This document shows, one piece after another, positions 34,718 to 41,417 of a DNA stretch of 64,000 bases. The DNA lies in contig NZ_JACHMF010000001.1 in the NCBI RefSeq assembly GCF_014204895.1, forward strand, positions 3,100,001-3,164,000, written 5' to 3'. The notes under the pieces are model-generated. The model ran no database searches and had not been told where the DNA came from. It saw nothing but the letters and a program-made list of their open reading frames with translations. Made by a program: the position numbers and the translations under genes. How positions within the stretch are numbered: position 1 is the stretch's first letter; each line of letters begins with the position of its first letter. This DNA is from Paractinoplanes abujensis. GTDB taxonomy: Bacteria > Actinomycetota > Actinomycetes > Mycobacteriales > Micromonosporaceae.

Positions 34718-35575
34718 TCACCGCCTTTTCGCGTCCGCGCGTTCCTGCAGGCCCTCGCCGAGCAGGCTGAAGCCGAGGACGCAGACGAGCAGGGCCAGGC
34801 CGGGCGGGACGGAGGTCCACCAGCGGCCGGCCACGACGTCCGATGTGCCGAGGCTGATCATGGAGCCCCACTCGGCGGTGGGCACCGTGACGCCCAGGCC
34901 GAGGAAGGACAGGCCGGCCAGCGTGAGCATGGCCCAGCCGCAGTTCAGCGGGGCGATGACCCGTACCGGGGTCAGGCTGTTGGGCAGCAGGTGCCGCCAC
35001 ATGATGCCGATCGTGGACGCGCCCGAGGTCTTGGCCGCGTCGATGTACTGCATCTCCCGCAGCGTGCGGACCTCGGCCCGGACCAGCCGGGCGTACGCGG
35101 GGGCGTTGACCGCGGCGATCGTGATCACCAGGTTGACGAACCCGCCGCCGAGCAGCGCGCTGACCGCCAGGGCCAGGATGAAAGTGGGGAACGCCTGGAA
35201 GATGTCGACGATGCGCATGAGCACGTCGTCGACCCAGCCGCCCAGGTAGCCGGCGAGCATGCCGAGCAGCGTGCCCACGACCACGGCCAGGGCGACCGCG
35301 AGCACGGCGATGCCCAGGTCGAGGCGGGCCGCGTGCAGCACCCGGCTCCACACGTCCATGCCGTTGCCGTCGGTGCCGAGCAGGTGTTCACCGCCCGGCG
35401 CGGCCAGGGTGCCGGACGGGTCGATCTCGGTCGGGCCCCACGTCGTCAGGACGGGCGCCAGCAGAGCGGCCAGCGCGGCCACCACCAGGATCCCGCCGCC
35501 GACGTAGATCAGGACTTGGGCGAAGCGCCCGTCGCGGTTGACGGAGACCACGGGCGTCATCTCGATCGCGGCCAT
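34718..35575 (-). CDS. dppC: Oligopeptide-type ABC permease, DppC
   Basis: A 285-residue inner-membrane permease with about six transmembrane helices. The N-terminal extracytoplasmic HLLGTDGNGMDVWSRVLHAAR segment is typical of DppC/OppC. The ATPase-coupling loop is seen in AAKTSGASTIGIMWRHLLPNSLTPV. The start at 35575 shares a base with the dppB stop (TGATG). It pairs with DppB to form the transmembrane pore of the importer. Confidence 0.94.
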   Translation of the reverse strand: MAAIEMTPVVSVNRDGRFAQVLIYVGGGILVVAALAALLAPVLTTWGPTEIDPSGTLAAPGGEHLLGTDGNGMDVWSRVLHAARLDLGIAVLAVALAVVVGTLLGMLAGYLGGWVDDVLMRIVDIFQAFPTFILALAVSALLGGGFVNLVITIAAVNAPAYARLVRAEVRTLREMQYIDAAKTSGASTIGIMWRHLLPNSLTPVRVIAPLNCGWAMLTLAGLSFLGLGVTVPTAEWGSMISLGTSDVVAGRWWTSVPPGLALLVCVLGFSLLGEGLQERADAKRR

Positions 35576-36585
35576 CAGATTTTCACTCTCGGGTCGAGCC
35601 AGGCGTGCACGACGTCGGCGATGAGGAAGACCAGCACGTACGCGAAGGCGATGATCAGCACGGACGCCTGCACGACCGGGTAGTCGCGGTACAGCAGCCC
35701 GCGCAGCGCCCACTGGCCGAAGCCCTGCCACGAGAAGACGTATTCGACCAGCACGGTGGAGCCGAGGGCGGTGCCGAAGACCAGCGCGGCCAGCGACGGC
35801 AGCCGCACCAGGGTGGCCCGCCGCAGGTAGCCGCGCAGCAGTGTCTTCTCGGGCAGGCCGTGCGCGGCCGCGGCGGCGTACGCCTCGCTCCGCAGCACTT
35901 CCAGCGCCGAGGCCCGTACGCTCCTGAGCAGTGGCGCCAGGACGCCGATGACCAGGGTCAGCACCGGCAGCACCAGATGCGCGGCGGCCGAACTGATGGC
36001 CGGTCCGTTCGCGGTGAGCAGGGCGTCGATCAGGTCGGCCCCGGTCAGCGGGGTCAGGCCGGCGTCGGGGTCGACGCGGCCGCTGGGCGCCGGGAACCAG
36101 CCCAGCGCGGCGTAGCCGACCAGGATCAGCACCAGGCCCAGCCAGAACTCCGGGATGGAGTTGCCGAACAGCGCGAAGATCCGTACGGAGTGGTCGCCGA
36201 ACCGGTCGGCCCGGCGCGCCGACCAGATGCCGAGCCAGATGGCCAGCAGCACGGCGATCGTGACCGCGATGACGACCAGCTCCAGCGTGGGGCCCAGACG
36301 CAGCGACATCTCGCCGGTCACCGGCGCCCCGCTCTGGATGGACGTGCCGAAGTCGCCGGTGACCAGCCCGCCCAGATAGTCCAGGAACTGTTTCCACAGT
36401 GGCTGGTCGAGGCCGAAGCGGACGCGTGCGGCCTCCGCATCGGCCTCGGTCGCGTTGGGCCCGAGGATGCTGCGGATCGGGTCACCGGGCAGGACGCGTA
36501 CCAGCAAGAAGGTCAGCACGACCACCCCGAGCAGAACCGGGATCAGCTGGAGCAGCCGGCGACCGACGAAACGCAGAATGCGCAC
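35575..36585 (-). CDS. dppB: Oligopeptide-type ABC permease, DppB
   Basis: A 336-residue permease with the DppB N-terminal pattern (ILRFVGRRLLQLIPVLLGVVVLTFLLVRVLPGDP) and six hydrophobic helices. The coupling loop is AAAAHGLPEKTLLRGYLRRATLVRLPSLA. It starts with GTG 4 bp after the binding-protein stop. Together with DppC, the fused ATPase and the lipoprotein this makes a complete importer. Confidence 0.94.
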   Translation of the reverse strand: MRILRFVGRRLLQLIPVLLGVVVLTFLLVRVLPGDPIRSILGPNATEADAEAARVRFGLDQPLWKQFLDYLGGLVTGDFGTSIQSGAPVTGEMSLRLGPTLELVVIAVTIAVLLAIWLGIWSARRADRFGDHSVRIFALFGNSIPEFWLGLVLILVGYAALGWFPAPSGRVDPDAGLTPLTGADLIDALLTANGPAISSAAAHLVLPVLTLVIGVLAPLLRSVRASALEVLRSEAYAAAAAHGLPEKTLLRGYLRRATLVRLPSLAALVFGTALGSTVLVEYVFSWQGFGQWALRGLLYRDYPVVQASVLIIAFAYVLVFLIADVVHAWLDPRVKI

Positions 36586-36589
36586 CGGA

Positions 36590-38221
36590 TCAAGCCGATG
36601 CGCTCAGGTAGCGGAGACGCGCCAGGCCGTCCATCGGCTGCACCCACCCGGCCACCTTCTCCCGTACGGGGAGGTTGAAGTTGGGCTGGCAGATGATGAC
36701 CCACGGCACGTCGGCCGCGAGGATCGTCTGCACCTGGGCCCAGAGCTGCTGGCGGGCCGCGTCGTCGACAGTGGTGTGCGACTTGGTGTAGATCTGCTCG
36801 AGCTCCGGGTTGGTGTAGTTCGAGTAGTTGAGCGCGGCGCCCTTCACGAAGCTGGTGGCCAGCATGTATTCGACGTCGTTGACCCAGAGCTGACCCGTGG
36901 TGATCTGCAGCGGGATGCTCTTCTGGGTGCGCCGCTCGCCCAGGGTGGCCGGGTCGAGCGGGGTCAGCTTGAGCGTGATGCCCGCCTTGGCCGCCTCGGC
37001 CTGCACCTGCACGGCGATCTTCTGCTGCTCGTCGTTGTCGGCCGCGAAGACCAGCTCCGAGTTGATCGCGGTCTTGCCCGACGCCGCGAGGGCCTGCTTG
37101 GCCTTCTCGAGGTCGTACGTGAAGGGGTAGCCGGTCTCGGCGTAGCCGGGCATGTCCAGCGGGACCAGGCTCTTGGTGGGCCGGGCGTCGCCGCCGTACA
37201 CGTTCTTGATGATCTGCTCGTACGGCACCGCGTACGCGAGGGCCTTGCGCACGTTGACGTCGTCGAACGGCGCGGTGGTGACCGACATCTGGATCGCGAC
37301 CTGGTTGTTGCTGGCCGCCGAGAGCACCTTGACACCCTCGGCCTTCTTCAGGTCCTGCAGATCCTGGCCGGTGATGCCGAGCGCGATGTCGATGTCACCC
37401 GCCTGCAGCTGCAGCCGCTGGTTGGCCGCGGCCGGCACGACCGAGAGCCGGATCGTGGGGGTCTTGGCGCCGTCGGTGCCGGGGTAGTCCTTGTTGGCGC
37501 TGAGCTCGATCTCCTGGCCCTGGGTGGCCTTGGTGACGTTGAAGTAGCCCCCGGTCGGCGCGTTCTTGGCGAACCACTCCTTGGCCCACGGGTCGGCGTC
37601 GGTCGCGTGTTTCTTGGCCTCGACCGAGTCGAACACGTACAGGGAAATGGCTTGGATCTGCTTGGTCAGGGCGCTCGGGAACTCCTGACGGAACTCGACC
37701 GTGTAGTCGTCCTTGACCACGACCTGCTCGGGCTTGGTCAGGCCGATGGTGCGGTAGATGCCGGCCACGTTGGCCTGGGCCGCGAACGCGCGGTCCTTGG
37801 ACCACTTGACGTCGGCCGCCTTCATCTCGTTGCCGCTGGCGAACTTGACGCCCTGGCGCAGCTTGAGCGTCCAGATCTTCTGGGTGCTGTCCGGCTCGAA
37901 GGACTCGGCGAACGTGGGGGTGATGTTCGCGGTGTCGAGGATCTGGCTGTCCCCGGCGCTCGTGACCCCGTAATCGATCATGTACGGGTACACGTTCTTG
38001 AACAGCATGAGCGCGGTCAGGTCGAAGCCGACGAAGTCCTGGTCCCAGCTCGAGAGGTAGCTGGAGACGGCGATCCGCAGGGTGCTCGCGGCGGGACCGC
38101 CCGAGGCGGTGGCGTCCGGGTTGTCCTTGCTGCCGGCGGCGCAGGCGCCGGTCGTCATCAGAAGCGCCACGCTGCCACCGAGCTGGAGCAGGCCGCGACG
38201 AGAAATGTTTGGCGGAGCCAT
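36590..38221 (-). CDS. Peptide/nickel-type ABC substrate-binding lipoprotein
   Basis: A 543-residue extracytoplasmic solute-binding protein of family 5. The ATG at 38221 follows AGGAGG and gives a signal with twin Arg (NISRRGLLQLGG) and a lipobox ending at C27 (MTTGAC), so it is a probable Tat-exported lipoprotein. Family motifs include PTFAESFEPDSTQKIWTLKLRQGVKFASG and ADVKWSKDRA. It is the first gene of the 12-gene operon. The ligand is unknown. The upstream region has several GTTCAC/GTGAAC half-sites. Confidence 0.93.
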   Translation of the reverse strand: MAPPNISRRGLLQLGGSVALLMTTGACAAGSKDNPDATASGGPAASTLRIAVSSYLSSWDQDFVGFDLTALMLFKNVYPYMIDYGVTSAGDSQILDTANITPTFAESFEPDSTQKIWTLKLRQGVKFASGNEMKAADVKWSKDRAFAAQANVAGIYRTIGLTKPEQVVVKDDYTVEFRQEFPSALTKQIQAISLYVFDSVEAKKHATDADPWAKEWFAKNAPTGGYFNVTKATQGQEIELSANKDYPGTDGAKTPTIRLSVVPAAANQRLQLQAGDIDIALGITGQDLQDLKKAEGVKVLSAASNNQVAIQMSVTTAPFDDVNVRKALAYAVPYEQIIKNVYGGDARPTKSLVPLDMPGYAETGYPFTYDLEKAKQALAASGKTAINSELVFAADNDEQQKIAVQVQAEAAKAGITLKLTPLDPATLGERRTQKSIPLQITTGQLWVNDVEYMLATSFVKGAALNYSNYTNPELEQIYTKSHTTVDDAARQQLWAQVQTILAADVPWVIICQPNFNLPVREKVAGWVQPMDGLARLRYLSASA

Positions 38222-38267
38222 GGGTGGTCCTCCTAGAGCCGAACGGCTGGCGACCCCCAAAAGGGCC

Positions 38268-38427
38268 GTGAACGGAGTTCTACCGGATAACGTGAGAGTG
38301 AACAAGGGGCCGACTGTTGTTCACAGCCAGACCGCAACCATTCGCTCGGAGGCTCACCCGAACAGCCGATGACCAGCGCCGGAAGAGTTCACACGCGTTC
38401 ACACAGCCGATACAAACCCATGTTCAC
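38268..38427. promoter_or_regulatory. Cluster of GTTCAC half-sites before the importer operon
   Basis: Six exact GTTCAC/GTGAAC hexamers lie in 160 bp: GTGAAC at 38268 and 38298, and GTTCAC at 38319, 38387, 38397 and 38422. The pair at 38387/38397 is one helical turn apart, and GTGAAC (38298) and GTTCAC (38319) form a spaced inverted pair. This looks like a multi-site regulator-binding region for the importer/hydantoinase operon. Confidence 0.6.
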
Positions 38428-38459
38428 GGTAAAGCTTCGACGGGCGGGCTGAACGGTGT

Positions 38460-38726
38460 TCAGGAGGCTTGACGGGCCGGCATGTCGGCCAGCCAGGCGT
38501 CGGCCAGGTCGGCCAGGGGCACGTCGAGGGCCTGGCTCAGGCAGACCACGGTGCCGAACGCGGGCGCGGGCATCCGACCGGCCTCGATCTTGCGCAGCGT
38601 CTCGGGCGAGATGCCGGCCGCCAGGGCCACGTCGACGATGCTGCGACCGGCGCGGGCGGCCCGCAGGGCGACCCCGAGGCGGCGGCCGGCGGCGATCTGC
38701 TCGGCGGTGAGCGGCTGGCGAACCAT
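38460..38726 (-). CDS. Small XRE-family regulator
   Basis: An 88-residue protein that is almost only a helix-turn-helix domain (LGVALRAARAGRSIVDVALAAGISPETLRKIEAGRM...CLSQALDVPLADLADAW). It is divergent from the methionine aminopeptidase gene, with the palindrome GGTATAAAAATACC between them. It probably controls that gene and itself. Genes pairing a stand-alone XRE repressor with an extra map gene suggest conditional expression of the second aminopeptidase. Confidence 0.88.
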   Translation of the reverse strand: MVRQPLTAEQIAAGRRLGVALRAARAGRSIVDVALAAGISPETLRKIEAGRMPAPAFGTVVCLSQALDVPLADLADAWLADMPARQAS

Positions 38727-38756
38727 GCCTGCACCATACCGCCCGCGGCCCCACGT

Positions 38757-38770
38757 GGTATAAAAATACC
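38757..38770. promoter_or_regulatory. Operator palindrome GGTATAAAAATACC
   Basis: A 5-bp inverted repeat around AAAA, one of very few AT-rich spots in the window, midway between the divergent XRE and map genes. It may overlap the map promoter -10 region, so the XRE protein could repress by occlusion. Confidence 0.65.
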
Positions 38771-38795
38771 GGTACAGAAATTCGAGGAGGCAGTC

Positions 38796-39614
38796 GTGAT
38801 CGAGCTGAAGTCGGCCGAGGAGATCGACCGGATGGCGGTGGCCGGCCAGTTCGTCGGCGAGCTGATCCAGGAGCTGAGCGGGGTGGCCGCCGTCGGCGTC
38901 AACCTGATGGACATCGAGCACCACGCGCGCCGGCGGATCTCCGAGCGCGGGGCCGAGTCCTGCTACTGGGACTACGCCCCCTCGTTCGGCCGCGGCCCGT
39001 TCCGCAACGTGCTCTGCCTGTCGGTCAACGACGCGGTGCTGCACGGCCTGCCCCACGACTACGTGCTGCGCGACGGCGACCTGCTCAGCATCGACATGGC
39101 GCTCGGCATCAACGGCTGGAACGCCGACTCGGCCTACTCGTTCGTCGTCGGCACTCCGGACCCGGCCGACCTCAAGCTGATCGAGGCCACCCGGGTCGCG
39201 CTGGAGGCGGGCATCGCCGCGGCCCAGCCCGGCGGGCGCATCGGCGACATCTCGGCCGCCATCGGCCAGGTCGCCCACTCCTACGGCTACGGTGTCAACC
39301 ACGAGTTCGGCGGCCACGGCATCGGCCGCACCATGCACGAGGCCCCGCACGTCTCCAACGACGGCCGGGCCCGCCGCGGCATGCGCCTCGACCCCGGCCT
39401 CACGCTGGCCATCGAGCCCTGGCTGTGCCGGACCACCGACAAGATCCGCTACGACGAGGACGGCTGGACGATCCGCTCGTCCGACGGCTCCCGCACGGCC
39501 CATTCCGAGCACACGATCGCCGTCACCCCCGACGGCCCCCGGGTGCTGACCCGCCGCCCCGGCGAGGGTGCGCCCGGAGCGGCGGCGACGCCGGGCTCCC
39601 GGGCCGAGCGTTAG
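38796..39614 (+). CDS. map: Type I methionine aminopeptidase
   Basis: A 272-residue methionine aminopeptidase that removes the initiator Met. The GTG at 38796 is preceded by GAGGAGG. The five metal ligands are recognisable: Asp in LLSIDMALG and NADSAYSF, His in FGGHGIGRTMHEAP, and Glu in LAIEPWLC and AHSEHTIAV. SVNDAVLHGLP is the usual substrate-pocket segment. It is not next to ribosomal-protein or adk genes, so it is likely a secondary copy under the divergent XRE regulator. The C-terminal tail (EGAPGAAATPGSRAER) is disordered. Confidence 0.92.
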   Translation: MIELKSAEEIDRMAVAGQFVGELIQELSGVAAVGVNLMDIEHHARRRISERGAESCYWDYAPSFGRGPFRNVLCLSVNDAVLHGLPHDYVLRDGDLLSIDMALGINGWNADSAYSFVVGTPDPADLKLIEATRVALEAGIAAAQPGGRIGDISAAIGQVAHSYGYGVNHEFGGHGIGRTMHEAPHVSNDGRARRGMRLDPGLTLAIEPWLCRTTDKIRYDEDGWTIRSSDGSRTAHSEHTIAVTPDGPRVLTRRPGEGAPGAAATPGSRAER

Positions 39615-39628
39615 ACCGCGCTGATCAG

Positions 39629-39642
39629 GCCGGTCGACCGGC
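39629..39642. terminator. Palindrome GCCGGTCGACCGGC between convergent genes
   Basis: A perfect 14-bp GC-rich palindrome in the gap between map and the leftward chemosensory operon. It could be a compact bidirectional terminator. It has no U-tract. Confidence 0.4.
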
Positions 39643-39703
39643 GATCCACCCGAGCGCGGCCGGCGCGCAGCTGCAGAGCTCGGTGCGGTTGATGGGGCCG
39701 GGG

Positions 39704-40753
39704 TCAGAAGAGTTCGATCACGGGACCGTCGTCGGCCGCCGCGGCCGTGGCGCCGGCATGTTCGCTGTGGGTCACGCGCTGGCGTGACATCACGTGCTTG
39801 TCGCGCAGGTTGTCGACGGAGACCGCGCGTTCCCGCAGGGTCGCCTCGGGCACGGTGCCGTCGGTGTAGGCGATCACGTCCTCGGCCCCCTGCCGCACCT
39901 CCCCGATCGTCTCCGCCACGTGCTCCAGCATCTGGCGGGTGATGTCCTGGAACTGGACGTGCCCGACCGCCCCCGTGGTCTCGGCGGTGAGCGCGGCCGA
40001 GCTGTGCTCGACCCGGCGCAGGGCGTCCATGGTGTCGTGCAGGACCCCGCCCACCATCTGCGACAGCTCGCGCTGGGCGTTGGCGATGTCGTTGAGCCGC
40101 CGGGTCATGGCGGTCTCGGCGCCGGGCGTCGTCGCGCCGCCGGGGTCCCGCTCGAACGAGGAGTCGTCCGAGAGCACCTTGTCGAGCCGGGTCGTCAGGT
40201 CGGAGATGCTGCTGCCGATGCCCTGCGCGGCCTTGGCCGAGCGGTCGGCCAGCTTGCGGACCTCGTCGGCGACGACCGCGAAGCCCTCGCCGGCGTCGCC
40301 CGCGCGCATCGCCTCGATCATCGCGTTCAGGGCCAGGATGTTCGTCGCCTTGCTGACCTCCTCGATCTGGCTGACGTGCCGCTTGAGACCGCGCATCTCG
40401 TCGACCAGCTCGTGGATCTGCTGGTCGCGGTACAGGAAGTACCGCACGAGCCGTTCCACGAGCTGGTCGTTGGACGAGGTGGCCTGACTCAGTTCCGATT
40501 CCGTGCGCCCGAGCGTGCCGGACAGCCGCGCGACGTCGCCGGCCAGCCCGTCGGCCAGCTCGTCGACCTTGATCATCTGGCCGACGATCGACTCCGCGGC
40601 CTCACCGGTCTGCTCGATGACGTCCCCGATGTGCGCGGCGGCCACCTCGCACACCGCGGGCACGTCCTTGAGCGCGGCGCCGACGGCCTCCGGCCGTACG
40701 CGCGGCTCCTCGGAGAGGTCGGGCGCACCGGGCCGGCGGAGTAGGCGGGACAT
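39704..40753 (-). CDS. Soluble MCP-like protein with CheZ-like motif
   Basis: A 349-residue cytoplasmic protein with no transmembrane segment. The start at 40753 follows AGGAGG. Residues about 60-185 form an MCP-type signalling hairpin with the conserved tip [20 protein letters not shown] (136-155). Further on, [13 protein letters not shown] (267-279) copies the CheZ active-site pattern, with D270 and Q274 in the D-x3-Q spacing of CheZ D143/Q147. The protein ends in an acidic-hydrophobic tail (DDGPVIELF), reminiscent of CheZ's CheY-binding terminus. CheY is encoded immediately upstream. A receptor-like CheY-P phosphatase is the inference; a plain soluble transducer is the alternative. Confidence 0.8.
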   Translation of the reverse strand: MSRLLRRPGAPDLSEEPRVRPEAVGAALKDVPAVCEVAAAHIGDVIEQTGEAAESIVGQMIKVDELADGLAGDVARLSGTLGRTESELSQATSSNDQLVERLVRYFLYRDQQIHELVDEMRGLKRHVSQIEEVSKATNILALNAMIEAMRAGDAGEGFAVVADEVRKLADRSAKAAQGIGSSISDLTTRLDKVLSDDSSFERDPGGATTPGAETAMTRRLNDIANAQRELSQMVGGVLHDTMDALRRVEHSSAALTAETTGAVGHVQFQDITRQMLEHVAETIGEVRQGAEDVIAYTDGTVPEATLRERAVSVDNLRDKHVMSRQRVTHSEHAGATAAAADDGPVIELF

Positions 40754-40776
40754 CGGAACCTCCTGCAAGGGCGCGC

Positions 40777-41148
40777 TCAGGCGCCGGGAACGACCTGCTT
40801 GATCACGCCGAGGAGCTGGTCGGGGCCGACCGGCTTGACCAGCCAGCCGGTCGCGCCGGCCGACTTCGCCTCGTTGCGCTTGCTCTGCTCGGACTCGGTG
40901 GTCAGCATCAGCATCGGGGTGAACCGCATGCCGGGAGCCTTGCGGGCCTCGCGGACGAAGGTGATCCCGTCCATCTGCGGCATGTTGACGTCACTGATGA
41001 TCAGGTTGGGCTTGACGCCCTTGGCCAGCTTGTCCATGGCCTCCTTGCCGTGCCCCGCGGTCTCGACGGTGTAACCGGCCTTGGTCAGGATCGACTTGAG
41101 GCTCATGAGCATGGTGGCGGAGTCGTCGACAAGCATCACAGTGGTCAT
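40777..41148 (-). CDS. cheY: CheY-type response regulator
   Basis: A 123-residue single-domain receiver. The phospho-acceptor is D53 in [13 protein letters not shown], with acidic D8/D9 (MLVDDSA), Thr in [10 protein letters not shown] and Lys in GWLVKPVG. It has no output domain, as expected of a motor- or effector-binding CheY. It overlaps the STAS-like gene by 4 bp and is followed 23 bp later by the MCP/CheZ-like gene, its probable partner. Confidence 0.92.
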   Translation of the reverse strand: MTTVMLVDDSATMLMSLKSILTKAGYTVETAGHGKEAMDKLAKGVKPNLIISDVNMPQMDGITFVREARKAPGMRFTPMLMLTTESEQSKRNEAKSAGATGWLVKPVGPDQLLGVIKQVVPGA

Positions 41149-41417
41149 GGAGGTTCGCTTTCTGCAGAGGAAACCCCGCTGCTCCCCCTGAGCAGCGGCA
41201 ACACCTGCGTGGCCAGGAAGGCGTCGGTCGGTGTTGAACTAATCCTCGGCTGGAAAAGCAGCAGAGCCTGGAGCGCGCCGGTGTGCATATGGTTGCAACG
41301 GCGCAGATTGACCTTGGGTTTGGGCGTGGTCCGCAGCCAGGCGACCAGCGACTCCACCTCGTCGACGGTGACGACGTCGATCAGGGACGCGGTGTGCTCA
41401 TTGAGTTCGAGCGGCAA
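41145..41417 (-). CDS. Small STAS-like protein of the chemosensory operon
   Basis: A 90-residue protein with a sparse STAS-like pattern (LIDVVTVDEVESLVAWLRTTPKPKVNLRRCNHMHTGALQALLLFQP). The usual phosphorylatable Ser/Thr position is occupied by HTGAL, so it may bind rather than switch. It starts inside the 3' end of cheA (20-bp overlap) and ends on the cheY start. Its constant place between cheA and cheY suggests an adaptor in the array. Confidence 0.6.
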   Translation of the reverse strand: MPLELNEHTASLIDVVTVDEVESLVAWLRTTPKPKVNLRRCNHMHTGALQALLLFQPRISSTPTDAFLATQVLPLLRGSSGVSSAESEPP

